The notes: generated from the sequence alone by a model not told the origin. 64,000 bases of DNA from Agapetus fuscipes (GCA_951799405.1 OX637362.1:11890493-11954492), one strand, 5' to 3'; shown: positions 41,581-51,086, counted from the stretch's first letter. Made by a program: numbers and translations.

Positions 41581-41813
41581 CAGTGGCGAAGGGTGCCATA
41601 CAAGCCGTTTTCCATCGGCTTCCCTTTTAAAATGATGTAACAAAGTAGTTAAGAAATATATGTAGGCACAAAGTAAAAATATTCATTAACAACCAAAGAA
41701 ACAATACGTATTTTTCCCGCATTGAAACTATGCAGTCTCCTTTATTATCATTTCTGCCTCATTTTAAACGGGAAACCGATGGGAACCGGCTTGTATGGCA
41801 CCCTTCGCCACTG
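41581..41813. mobile_element. hAT-like MITE with perfect target duplication
   Basis: 233 bp, TIR CAGTGGCGAAGGGTGCCATA extending about 55 bp with few mismatches, and an 8 bp direct repeat ATACTTAT on both sides (41573-41580 and 41814-41821). The CAGTGGCG start and 8 bp duplication fit the hAT superfamily. No transposase. Confidence 0.88.
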
Positions 41814-41820
41814 ATACTTA

Positions 41821-41890
41821 TACGCGCCTGCTTGTGGGAATGCATTTAATTTAAATCTTAAATGTTATTTATCGCTGCAGCTTAGATTAA
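41821..41890 (+). repeat. RB3 3' tip
   Basis: ACGCGCCTGCTTGTGGGAATG to CGCTGCAGCTTAGATTA, directly after the MITE, which therefore probably landed in or next to an RB3. Confidence 0.65.
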
Positions 41891-41946
41891 AGATGCCTTA
41901 TATTATGTGATGAAAAAAATTTAAAACAATTGAGTTTCTATAATCT

Positions 41947-42131
41947 GTGTTAGGAGGATTTATAACGACACATTAAAGGCTCATGTTTAATGCATGCCCA
42001 CAAGCAGGCACATGCAAGTTCGCGCTTACACATGTTGCATGTGTACATACAAAAAACAAACCTCACATTAACATAAACTGAGCAACTCCTGCTGCTTTTT
42101 CCTGAAAACGGGGTGGCAAAAGTGAACCATT
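41947..42131 (-). repeat. RB3 copy, second subfamily
   Basis: GTTAGGAGGATTTATAACG, AATGCATGCCCACAAGCAG, CCTGAAAACGGGGTGGC. The 5' end is missing. Confidence 0.7.
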
Positions 42132-42142
42132 GCTTTTGCCAA

Positions 42143-42258
42143 CCCATTGCTTCAGAATTGGCGCTTAAAATAGCGATGACCAAGCTCGCAGAGGGCTCTT
42201 GAAATGTGATTCAAACAAAAACAGCGCTCACCAAATAAATCATTCTAATATTATTATA
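42143..42258 (+). repeat. SINE2 3' part
   Basis: TTCAGAATTGGCGCTTAAAATAG to AAATCATTCTAATATTATT, tail intact. Confidence 0.75.
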
Positions 42259-42734
42259 ACCACTATTTAAATGTTTGATCCGACATTATTCTTTCTATTC
42301 TAAAATCCCATCTTAGCTTTTTTTCTCATCCCAGTTTCTTTCCAATGTATTCAAATGAACAATTTAAACAATTTTAAACACTGAAAAAAGGGAATAAATG
42401 TCCTGCAGATTCTTGTTTCTGCGTTGCTACGAGTAACTAATTAATAGCCTCCAGTATCGGTGACACAAAGTGAAACGTACTGTCCGCTAAGGTAATTATC
42501 GGAGACTTCACATTCTTGTGTTGGCATCCAACTATGCGACTATAAAACAGATATTTCTGTCACTTGCCTTCCTCCCTCCTCCTCTCTTTCACTTATAGAA
42601 CAAACAGCCTGCAAAACAATTAATGCGAAACTATTTGCAAGCCGGGTAAGTAGCAAGGACAATTATTTGAGAATTTATTTCGTACGTGCCGTTTTCTTAT
42701 ACCAGTTTTTTTTTTAATTTTTGCGCAGATGATG
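42259..42734. other. Unassigned stretch
   Basis: 42400-42660 is moderately GC-rich with a CT-rich run (CCTTCCTCCCTCCTCCTC) but no readable exon. Confidence 0.35.
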
Positions 42735-42913
42735 ATGATGATGAGTTGATGATTTCTTTATAGAGCCGTTTCGTGATGTAGTCACTCCAAGGGCGCTGGT
42801 GCAAACGATGCCTGAAATTTGCTTGTCTTCAGTGCATTCCGGAACTTTCCATGGTCCTCTAGCTCTCTCACATGATGTGGCAGGTGGTTCCAGGCCAGAG
42901 GGCCAGCAACTGC
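42735..42913 (-). pseudogene. CR1-group LINE C-terminus fragment
   Basis: The minus strand encodes FAVAGPLAWNHLPHHVREL and HGKFRNALKTSKF, the standard end of CR1/Jockey-type LINE proteins (F.VAGP..WN.LP..). It is not the same family as 54.4 kb, whose end reads AVEIFNALP. A (GAT)n run at 42728-42742 may be its tail. Confidence 0.7.
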
Positions 42914-42944
42914 AAATTGTTTACTGCAGAGGATTACAATTCAC

Positions 42945-43150
42945 CAACTTAGCCAGCCTGGCCAGATACAGGTATTAATATCATCAATTAATAATTCATT
43001 TTTATATATTTTAATGAGTTATTAATTAATAATAATTACCCAATGACATCTTTTGAATGAGGGTCAACGTTATGGTAAAATGACTTAAGCGGAGATCGAA
43101 CCAACGTTATTCTATTCCAAACACGCTAGAAAGATCAGTCACTTGACTCA
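42945..43150 (-). repeat. SINE3 copy
   Basis: Minus strand with CACCAACTTAGCCAGCCTGG, the ATTAATTAATAATAATTACC palindromic tract, GGAGATCGAACCAACG (B box) and CACTCGGCCATAGCACC (A box of a class II tRNA). Confidence 0.75.
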
Positions 43151-43261
43151 CTCGGCCATAGCACCGTTTTTGTTAGTAGTCACGAAAACTTTATACTTTT
43201 AGGTCCTTAGATAAGTGATTAACGCTGCAAACTCGTAAGCAGAAAGTCGAAGATTTGATTC

Positions 43262-43506
43262 TACCATTGGTACGAGTTGCAAAACTTGAGAAAAGTAAAG
43301 TTTACGGAAAATAGTGAAAAGAGTGATTTCTCCCAAAATCTGCCGTTTTTTTTTCTTACACTTTATGGTCTTAGCAAAAGAGTTACAGTGATGAAGAAAA
43401 TCAAATTCAAACAAACGAAAACGGCAGATTTTGGGAAAAATCACTCTTTAATAATTGCCGTAAACTTTACATTACTCATGTTTTGCAACTCGTACTAAGG
43501 GTACTG
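43262..43506. mobile_element. MITE-X copy 2
   Basis: Arms start TACGAGTTGCAAAACTTGAG and end TTTTGCAACTCGTACTAAGG. The interior shares CAAAATCTGCCGTTTTTTTT and its inverse with copies 1 and 3. Confidence 0.82.
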
Positions 43507-43689
43507 AAGAGGAAACCAAGCATCATTTGATTTTCAAATTATTAATTTCAAATTTCAAACACAGTTTTGTTTCATTTCAACCATTGTTTTTTCAAGAGAT
43601 TTATTGAAATCAATTCAACCTGTGTTTACCAAACTATTTATAATTGGGATCCGATCGTCAGATCAACAGTTGAGTTAGCAGAACCTTGG

Positions 43690-43930
43690 CTTTCAAATCC
43701 AGAAGGTTAGGGTTCCTACCCAACTAGATTTCAAACCCAAAATCATACGAACGGCATGATATTTATTTCAAGAAATAAAAACCAGCCCCCACCAGAGCTG
43801 AGAAACCCTCAATTCAAGTTATACGCTTGACGTAAAGTTGTCCGTTAAAGAAGGTTCCACACACCACATCCCTTTCGGGAACAACACGACAAAAGTAGCA
43901 CTACATATGCAGATTAGTTGCAAAGATTAG
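43690..43930 (+). repeat. SINE1, diverged
   Basis: Old copy with ACCAGCCCCCACCAGAGCTG, CACCACATCCCTTTCGGG and the end CATATGCAGATTAGTTGCA, joined directly to SINE3. Confidence 0.6.
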
Positions 43931-44345
43931 TTGTCGGTGTTATGGCTGAGGGGGCCAAGCGGGCTGATCCCTCTAACGTATTTGGAATAGAATAATGTTG
44001 GTTCGATCCCCGCTTGGGTCATTTGACCGTAACTTTGACTCTGATTCAACAGATGTTATTGGGTAATTATTAATTAATAATTCATTGAAATAAACATAAT
44101 GAATTATTAATTGATGATATAAATATCGATGGGCATTATCAGCGGTTGGCTAGTCGCTGTGATCTTCTTAAAGGATAATGCCCATCGGAGCAATGGGCGA
44201 GACTACGGCTAAATAGCCCCAAAAAAATTTAATTGTTTGTTCAACAAGTACCGGCCGTGAAAGCTTCAATGTACGATATTAATACATGTTTCTGGCCAGG
44301 AAAAAAAAAAGTTGGTGAAATGCATTCCTCTTCACAAATCTATTT
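43931..44345 (+). repeat. SINE3 with a nested insertion
   Basis: Best SINE3 head: TCGGTGTTATGGCTGAG, GGTTCGATCCCCGCTTGG, ATTCAACAGATGTTATTGG. It is interrupted at 44120 and resumes at GATATTAATACATGTTTCTGG (about 44269), ending at ATGCATTCCTCTTCAC. Confidence 0.75.
44120..44268 (+). mobile_element. Insertion ending in the GGCCGTGAAAGC motif
   Basis: About 149 bp between a repeated GATATAA/GATATTA. It contains GATGGGCATTATCAG and its inverse GATAATGCCCATC, and ends CCGGCCGTGAAAGCTTCAAT, the terminus also seen at 5461, 46966 and 61014. Confidence 0.55.
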
Positions 44346-44809
44346 AAAAAAAAGCGTTTAAATTAATTGATAATAATAAAAATACTGTAAATATTGAACG
44401 CTGAAGTTATGAGTTAATTTAATAGAAATGTAAAAATTCTTTTCTCCGTACGCTACAATATCTCAGGTTAAACTGTATTTTAAATGATTTTAACCGTTTT
44501 TTTCATTGAAAACTTCTCGTAGGCATGGCGTATCTGTTCGATTTTATTCCATAGAGTGTACATAACAATTACGCTAGATTAAAATGCACGCAATAATATC
44601 TCATTGTGTGTGTTTTTTAATTTTAATATTGTGTAATAATGGATTCCCGTGTGTGAAAAATATGCGAGGAGAGGTGAGAAAAATATAAAATAACCAACCA
44701 TAAAAAAAGCTGAATACATCATCTATATCGTAAAGTTTAAGTATCTGATTTATCTAGCAAGAAATCGTTTTACTTTTCAACTTCATAAATCGCTTGTTAT
44801 ATTGAGCAA
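44346..44809. other. Unassigned AT-rich stretch
   Basis: Nothing recognised. Confidence 0.4.
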
Positions 44810-44980
44810 ATGGAGAGATGGAGTAGATTCAGGCGACGATTTTGTAGAGAGATCATGTCTCCAGAATGAGCCATGAAAGACTCACACACATCGTAGCTAA
44901 TGAGATGCCAATAGGTCTACGCCCAGCTGGAAGACCTCCTAAAAGGTAAGAAGATAGCTGGACAATGGAAATTGTGATCG
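44810..44980 (+). pseudogene. LINE C-terminal fragment
   Basis: One frame reads RMSHERLTHIVANEMPIG, LRPAGRPPKR, stop, EDSWTMEI, the GRPPKRW-type basic module of LINE proteins. The family differs from LINE-A in wording. Confidence 0.55.
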
Positions 44981-44994
44981 AAAGTTCTATGAGC

Positions 44995-45045
44995 TCTCGG
45001 CGTGGAATGCAAGAACTCTACCAACTGAGCTATCGACCGGACTAA
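44995..45045 (-). repeat. SINE1 head fragment
   Basis: GGAATGCAAGAACTCTACC and AACTGAGCTATCGACCGG: an exact A box, no B box. Confidence 0.75.
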
Positions 45046-45047
45046 TA

Positions 45048-45215
45048 GTTGGGTATAAAGCAAACCTCCCATGCTGTAAAAAAATAATTTGCTTTTAGCA
45101 CTGTCACTTTTGTTTTAGGGAAAGGGAGTAAGAGTTGCAAGGTTTATGCTCATTTTGTTTTTTTTTGTTTTTTTTGTAAGTGCACATAAACAAGCGCGAT
45201 TTGACACTAATCTGC
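45048..45215 (+). repeat. RB3, diverged
   Basis: AGCAAACCTCCCATGCTG, TTTGTTTTAGGGAAAGG, AGAGTTGCAAGGTTTATGC. The 3' tip is missing. Confidence 0.65.
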
Positions 45216-45281
45216 CACATTTATTACGAATCTTGAATTATATTCTATAACTTTATAGAACGTTGAAAATTCTATTGAAAC

Positions 45282-45575
45282 ACTGTTTTGTTTTTACGAG
45301 TACAATTATGTTAATTTTATTTTGATTAATAATTACTAACGTCTTCAATCAAGTCAATAATTTTCTGGTAAGAATAACAATCCAGTAACCTGAAGATGAT
45401 CGACATGATCGCAAACGTTAGTAAATATTAATCAAAATAAAATCAATGGAATTGTGAAAATAAAACAGCGTTTTATTAGAATTTTCACAGTTATATAAAG
45501 TTTAGTAGAATTCAATCAATATTAATTTTTACAGAGTAAATACAAGAACCATACAAAATTGAATCTCTAATCTTA
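45282..45575. mobile_element. PLE foldback, hammerhead broken
   Basis: Arms at about 45255-45350 and 45405-45492 are inverted (ATTTTATTTTGATTAAT.. against ATTAATCAAAATAAAAT). On the plus strand between them: CTGAAGA (45393), stem II GATC/GATC, then GCAA in place of GAAA, and ACGTTAG. The end motif ATTTTTACAGAGTAAATAC lies at 45521. Confidence 0.65.
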
Positions 45576-46114
45576 ATATATCCTTGTAATTGAGATTTTA
45601 AATTACAGTGGTTTCAGTTTTGCAATGCTTCTAAAACCGGCACTTAATATTAATTAATAAAAGAGCTAGTTTTTCCCGAGGCTGTAAAAAGCATCTTGAA
45701 AAGTCTACACGCAAATTATCTCCGATCTAAGTGACGGAATATGCAAAGTTGCAAAAATATATACGTCACGAGCATGTCTTACTCTCGCTGAAAATACACG
45801 TTAATACCAAAAAGAGTCTAATAAGGATTTAATTTACGAGAAGTCCCGGGTAATATAGCTTTTAATGAAGCGATAAATTTGTATAGAGTTGCAATGAAAA
45901 TATTGATACGAGATAATTAATAGAATGCAGTCATTACACTGGCTGCGGGGATATCAATTGAAGGATCTGGTTAAACACAGGGAAAGGCGGCAGTTATTGC
46001 GTGGAATATAATATGTAAGAAGGAATAAATATTGTTGAGAGCTGGCGTTTGATGGTTAACACGGAAGTCAGAAAAACTTTGAAATTCAAATGATTTTTTA
46101 TTTTTATTTATTAG
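45576..46114. other. Unassigned stretch
   Basis: No frame or repeat recognised. Confidence 0.4.
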
Positions 46115-46215
46115 AATCAAATTACAATGAAACAATGTTTACTTTCCTCAATTATTAATGTTTTTCAATTAATATTTACGAACGCTTTCGATTCACATCA
46201 TCGTCAGGCAGGTAC
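46115..46215 (-). mobile_element. PLE unit with a hammerhead, core intact
   Basis: Minus strand: CTGACGA (46207-46201), short stem II GAT/ATC, GAAA (46189-46186), stem III AGCGTT, cleavage site C at 46180. The invariant core bases are all present, but stems I and II are only about 3 bp, so activity is doubtful. Confidence 0.55.
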
Positions 46216-46524
46216 AATAGTTTTTATCTATTTGAATACAATTCTTTTATTAATTCTAATACAAAATAGATTAATTGTTTTCACGCTATCTACCTCACTA
46301 AAAAGGTAAGAAACTTTTGTGTGTCGTGAAGGGTTTACAATAAATTTAGACCAAAAGCGTACTTTTTTTATAAGCGATAAGATTTGAAAGACAACAAATC
46401 CCACCAGATAAAAACTCCTTTAATTGATTAGTATTTTTTGGCATTTAAAAATAATTAAGGAATATAGTTTCAAAATAACTGTGATCGCAGATTACAATGC
46501 CTAGATTCTAGAAGATAACAAGAT
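46216..46524. other. Unassigned stretch
   Basis: No element recognised. Confidence 0.4.
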
Positions 46525-46775
46525 GTTTATTGAAATGTTTTGAACATATAGAGAGAATGAATGATAAGAGACAGACGAAGAATGTAAATTTTGCAAGAAT
46601 AGATGGATGTAGTGGTAGAGGTTCACCGACAAAGGTATGGATGGGCCCAATTACTGAAATATCGATATGAATGGGATATCCAGAGTCACGATAAAAAGAG
46701 CGTATGTATGAAATAGGTTGTAACTCTTGATGAAATGAAATCAGTTTTCAAGGATTTTTATTTGTAATGTTGGTG
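46525..46775 (+). pseudogene. Decayed LINE-A/B coding fragment
   Basis: With several stops and shifts the plus strand still reads IERMNDKRQTKNV, GRGSPTKVWMGPITEI, and a C-terminal LDEMK..FQGFLFVMLV equivalent to the LINE-B end. Confidence 0.6.
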
Positions 46776-46955
46776 AAAAACACATTTAAATTTTCATTCT
46801 CATTGCTATACCCTGCAGTGGCGAAGGGCGCCATACAAGCCGGTTTCCATCGGTTTCCCGTTTAAAATGAGGCAGAAATGATAATCAAGCAGACTGCATG
46901 GTTACAATGGGGGAAAAATACGTATTGTTTCTTTGGTTTTAAATGTATTTTTTTA

Positions 46956-47208
46956 AATAAGAGATTTAGGCTTACACGGCCGGCTGATGATGCTGGAGTG
47001 AAGTTTTCCGGGATCTGTTGCCGTGGTCTGTGGGAGCTGGAGCTTCCGGACGTTTCGCCCATTTCTACGATGTTCATCACAGTTCTCATCAAGATCTTCA
47101 TCATCATCATACTTCACGCTGAAGAAGCCCATCGTAGAAATGGGCGAAACGTCCGGAAGCTCCAGCTCCCACAGACCACGGCAACAGATCCCGGAAAACT
47201 TCACTCCT
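46956..47208. mobile_element. Foldback element nested in the hAT-like MITE
   Basis: Flanked by a 12 bp direct repeat (TGTATTTTTTTA at 46944-46955 and 47209-47220). Its left end has TTTAGGCTTACACGGCCGG. Arms GGAGCTTCCGGACGTTTCG and CGAAACGTCCGGAAGCTCC continue as an inverted repeat of about 95 bp. Frames called on both strands are palindrome artefacts. Confidence 0.85.
47112..47159 (+). ncRNA. Hammerhead ribozyme motif, well formed
   Basis: CTGAAGA (47119-47125), 6-bp stem II GCCCAT/ATGGGC, GAAA (47146-47149), minimal stem III ACGT, cleavage predicted after C at 47153. Stem I pairs CTTCACG (47112-47118) with CGGAAG (47154-47159) with one bulged A. It sits in the right arm of the foldback. In the left arm the matching CTGANGA box is lost. 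Confidence 0.72.
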
Positions 47209-47435
47209 GTATTTTTTTACTTTGTGCCTATATTTTTTAAATACTTTGTTACATCATTTTAAAAGGGAAGCCGATGGGAACCGGCTTGTATGGCACGCTT
47301 TGCCACTGCTAGCCTGCCTCCTTGTGTTACGCACGATTTCGGCATTCTAGTTTTAAGTACAGCTCCGTCAGCACCCTTTTTCCTGGTCTGATTTTCAATT
47401 CCATCTACTGACAGAAATTTCAAGATTATTTCTTT

Positions 47436-47635
47436 GTATATTAATTAAATAAAACACAGTTTCAATTCACTTTTATATTCTTTTAATTTTGTCTAACGTT
47501 TTCGCCTACAAGGCATCATCAGGACAATGACAATTCAAAATTCACATGAAAGTGAATTGAAACTGTGTTTTATTTAATTAATATACAATGGACTTTCACT
47601 GTGTAAACCACCAAACCCTAAAAAATATTTTATTT
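47436..47635. mobile_element. PLE palindrome with a hammerhead in its loop
   Basis: Perfect 38 bp inverted arms (47436-47473 and 47549-47586) around a 75 bp loop. The end motif TGGACTTTCACTGTGTAAAC and ACCACCAAACCCT follow at 47589-47622, matching the 2.03 kb unit. Confidence 0.8.
47488..47527 (-). ncRNA. Hammerhead ribozyme motif, well formed
   Basis: Minus strand: stem I TTGTC/GACAA (5 bp), CTGATGA (47522-47516), stem II GCCT/AGGC with loop TGT, GAAA (47503-47500), palindromic stem III AACGTT, cleavage site A at 47494. Core matches the consensus exactly. Confidence 0.75.
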
Positions 47636-47739
47636 CTTTGTGTTTAAAACTGGTAGGAGTTCGCAATAGTGCCGTTCAGAACGCGTTGCTTAACATGCGT
47701 CTGAAAGGTAAACACATGCCCGGAGGCAAACAGGCAGCA

Positions 47740-48045
47740 ATTCTGCAAAAAGGCCATTACACAGACTTAAAAAGGCCATTTTAAAAACACAAAAAGAGCA
47801 ATTTTATACGCACAAACAGGCCTTTTTAAAGGTATAATAAAGTTGCTGTAAATATCAATTTAAAGGCCAGTTTGAAGAACGAAAAAGGCCACATCGTAAA
47901 CACATAAGTGTATTTTTGTAGGTGCAAAAAGATTATTTTTTTGGTAATGCAAAAACAACTCCAAAGGCCACTTTGAAGATACTTAAATGGCTCATGCGCA
48001 GCAAATGGCCTTGATATAGATGCAAAAAAGAACAATGTCGAGTAG
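47740..48045 (+). repeat. Degenerate tandem array, AAAGGCC units
   Basis: AAAGGCCANTTT or a decayed form recurs about every 20-26 bp (for example 47770, 47861, 47885, 47960, 47984), each followed by an A-rich half ending CAAA. No frame. Confidence 0.55.
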
Positions 48046-48299
48046 AGAAAACAGAGTAAAAGATTGTGATCGCAGCCCTGCGCCTGGACGCCTCTTAAAC
48101 TATTGAATAATTATACGGATGGTATTAACCTTAATTTCTGAATCAGGGTTGACACAAATAAAACGATAACCATTTTTTAGCAGTAATAAGAATATAAAAA
48201 TCTGAATACACATTTCAATAAAAAAGTGAGGGGTTCTTTAATGTATTTTTGCATGCATTATTTGCAATTTTAACATATTTTTTAGTTAGATAACAAATT

Positions 48300-48520
48300 A
48301 TAATATATAAGATATGCTAAAACCCTCCTCATACCCGCCATGGATGTATGTGGCAAAAGAACCCACAGAACATGAACAATCATACAAAGCTATATATTTT
48401 TTCAAGTGGCGGAGGATCTTCCCATGAAGCAAAATTAACGAACCGACAAAACATAAACCTCTAATTTAAAGGCATGTCCATGACTCTAAAAGTAAATGGT
48501 TCGATGTTACTAATAGCATT
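48300..48520 (-). repeat. Repeat E copy
   Basis: Inverse of 28.38-28.61 kb: GATATGCTAAAACCCTCC, TTTTTTCAAGTGGCGGAGG, AAATGGTTCGATGTTACTA in this order. Confidence 0.6.
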
Positions 48521-48967
48521 CGTCGGGTGACACTCCTATTTGGATTGTTGCTAGATCACGGGTAGCATGAAGAATATAAGAAGACTAAGGACAGGATTAC
48601 TGTGAATCCACTGCGGATGCAGCTTGGCGTTAAGCGAAATAAAATGAAGATTAAATTGTAATTTTAATGGGAGAAATGGGTCAAATGAAATTGATATTGA
48701 TTCCATAGACCATCGTAGTTTCTCAGAAGGCAACTGGACAATATTATATGGTTGGCAGTACTTCAAACAAACGGTATACATCGTGAATACCGTATAAAAA
48801 TGGCTCAACAATACATTACAATACTAAAAGTAGGTAAAATACAGTTCTCATGTGTAACTGATACTTAAATGGTGAATGGGAAAAATATACCTACATGTTT
48901 TTTTTTTTATATATAAGAGAGAATCTTAAAATTATGTGAACGAAAAATTATAAGAACAATACATACA
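48521..48967. other. Unassigned stretch
   Basis: The 86-codon minus frame (48551-48811) has no domain. Confidence 0.4.
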
Positions 48968-49060
48968 TACTCGTAGTTTAATTTTGCCAATGCCATCCCC
49001 GTTACAGGGAAAGGCGGCAGGAGTTGCAAAGTTTATATTCAATTGAGTTTTGATTATTTT
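48968..49060 (+). repeat. RB3 middle fragment
   Basis: TTTTGCCAATGCCATCCCCG to TTCAATTGAGTTTTGATT; the next RB3 starts 15 bp later. Confidence 0.65.
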
Positions 49061-49074
49061 GTATGTATTTCTTT

Positions 49075-49320
49075 CTTCCTTGACTTATAGGTTGGTATGA
49101 AGCTGGCCACCCATACTGTGAAAAAAAATGGTTCGCTTTGCTAATGTCACACCTATTTAAAAAGTCGGCAAAGGTTGCAGGGCTTGTGTTCATTTGAAAT
49201 TAGGTTTTTATGTTGTAAGTCCACATGCGGCATGTGTAAGCGCGAACTTGTGCGTGTCTGTTAGTGGGATTGCATTTAAAATGAATCTTAAATATAATTT
49301 GTCTTTTTAACTTGGATGAT
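49075..49320 (+). repeat. RB3 from the common 5' edge
   Basis: CTTCCTTGACTTATAGGTTGG to TTTTTAACTTGGATGATA. The hairpin is decayed (CACACCTATTTAAAAAG). Confidence 0.78.
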
Positions 49321-49329
49321 ATACACATG

Positions 49330-49455
49330 CAAAATGCGTTAATAATTGTTTGTTTATTATGTAAAAGCACTGAAAATAAAACGAAACTAACAGTTTTAAT
49401 TTGACAATCTGAAAAATTAAACGGTAGGATATGTGCGAAACCGGTCGTTGGGTCT
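49330..49455 (-). mobile_element. PLE remnant
   Basis: AGCACTGAAAATAAAACG and GTGCGAAACCGGTCGTTGG recall the 4.77 kb hammerhead's 3' half in the other orientation. The CTGANGA half is missing. Confidence 0.4.
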
Positions 49456-49474
49456 TTTTTGTTTCTTAAAAAAA

Positions 49475-49715
49475 TATATTTGTGAAGAGGAATGCAATTC
49501 ACCAACGTTTTCTGCCTGGCCAGAAACAGGTGTTAATATCATCAATTAATACTTCATCATTGTTTATTTTAATGAATTATTAATTCATAATTACCCAATA
49601 ATATCTGTTGAACCAGGGTCAAAGTTATGGTCAAATGACCCAGGCGGGGATCGAACCAACGTTGTTCTATTCCAAACACGCTAGATAGGTCAGCCCACTT
49701 GGCCATAACATCGAC
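49475..49715 (-). repeat. SINE3, near full length
   Basis: AATGCAATTCACCAACG, CTGGCCAGAAACAGGTGTT, GGGGATCGAACCAACG and CACTTGGCCATAACATCG. It ends next to a SINE2 tail. Confidence 0.8.
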
Positions 49716-49721
49716 GTCTTG

Positions 49722-49832
49722 CTTGAGAATTGGCGCTTTCTACAGCGACAACAAAGCTCGCAGAGGGCTCTTGAGGTTTGATACACCCAAAAATAGCGCT
49801 CACCAAATAAATCATCCTAATATTATTATTTA
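49722..49832 (+). repeat. SINE2 3' part
   Basis: CTTGAGAATTGGCGCTTTC to ATCATCCTAATATTATTATT. Confidence 0.78.
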
Positions 49833-50204
49833 GTAAGTTTTTAGTATTAATTCTACGTACCTACGTCGGTAGAGAATATTGATATATCCCGTATACAGTT
49901 CGGATACTCGAATACATATATATAACGGGACGCATCATATCCAAACAGTCCGCCTGCATTGTGACGACTTCCTGTGCGACTCGATGTGTTTCCTCTGCTC
50001 TTTTATCGTTTCTAACACTTTTGTTTTGAGTGCAAGTACTTACAGAATGCAACTAGGTAAACATTTGAGTAACGGACTGGAAAAGAGACATAGTGGGTAA
50101 TTAAAATCGGTTCCACGACAAATCATTCACAGAAAGCTGGGCGATGGACGAATTAGACACACGACAGTTCATGCACATGATTTTTTGGCCAAGGGGCTGT
50201 CCAT
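49833..50204. other. Unassigned stretch
   Basis: Overlapping frames on both strands at 49861-50100, no domain. Confidence 0.4.
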
Positions 50205-50460
50205 ATATCGCACGTTTAATAATAAACAGAAATAACTCGAAAATTGGGAAAATCGAGATTTTGTAATAAAACGCAAGAACAATACGAGAAGAATAGGTAG
50301 AATGCGACAGCCGTTCAATTTGGACGAATATGACCGAGATAAAACATCGGCCGCCTATTTCATCCCATACAAGTTTACTGGTTGTCTGAACTTCAAACGT
50401 GATTTCCCAACATCCATGTTTATTGAGTTATTGCTCTTTATTATTAAACGTGCGATATTA
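50205..50460. mobile_element. MITE-Y copy 1
   Basis: TIR ATCGCACGTTTAATAATAAA against TTTATTATTAAACGTGCGAT. The interior shares TTCAATTTGGACGAATATGA and ATCCCATACAAGTT with the copy at 51.98 kb in reverse order. ATAT flanks both ends. Confidence 0.8.
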
Positions 50461-50689
50461 CGTCATTCGCATTAAGGGGGGGAGTCTGGTCTGCGGATGA
50501 TGGCAAATGATGTACGAGTACCAAAAGTGACGTCGTTCTTGTAAATACCAATTTCTACAAAATATACAAAATATTATGTAAGTAATATAACATTATTAAT
50601 TATTAATCTCATGCATTATTACAGCAAGAGGGGTGGGGGGTCATTAGATAATGACTATAGGATGATTGTTTGGAGTGCAAGTTTCATGA
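50461..50689. other. Unassigned stretch
   Basis: A G-rich run (GAGGGGTGGGGGG) near 50629; otherwise nothing. Confidence 0.35.
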
Positions 50690-51086
50690 TGAACGGTCTT
50701 TAGTAAAGGCAGATTAATTTATAACCCAGCGGAAGAATATCGATAGCTTAAAGGTAAAACTTAAGATGTGACATATTCAGCAAACACGGGTTTCTCTGTT
50801 ACATGACACTTTTTACCTTTTTTTATACGAGAGAAAAAACAGGAAAAATAGAAAATCTTGTAATTAACAAGTTTTCCATGAGTATTTCTACACAGGTTCA
50901 CTTACTGTAAAAAGCTACACCTAAAACAATGTAGTATCCACTATTTCTCAAACCAGTGAATCAGTACTTATTCAGTTTTACCTTTGAGGGGGTGATATTT
51001 GATTTTTTTGTGCTCCGATAGGAATTGAATCCACTGCCTTCCAATCACGAGTTCAAAACGTCAACCACTAGATTACGAAACGACCC
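50690..51086 (-). repeat. SINE2 split by a possible MITE
   Basis: SINE2 pieces at 50690-50750 (CGGTCTTTAGTAAAGGC, ACCCAGCGGAAG) and 50990-51086 (TTGTGCTCCGATAGG, CACTAGATTACG). Between them 50752-50988 has inverted ends AAAGGTAAAACT / AGTTTTACCTTT, suggesting a ~237 bp MITE. Confidence 0.5.

Larger units (their letters stand above)
46816..47308. mobile_element. hAT-like MITE copy 2, split by a foldback
   Basis: Same TIR (CAGTGGCGAAGGGCGCCATA) as the 41.58 kb element and in opposite orientation to it. The 8 bp flanks (ATACCCTG and CTAGCCTG) match at 6 of 8 positions, so this insertion is older. A 253 bp element interrupts it. Confidence 0.85.

Noticed and set aside
46862..47262. Several frames reading GRNVRKLQLPQTTATDPGKL on both strands
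   Set aside because: Artefacts of the inverted arms of the foldback element; no protein family.
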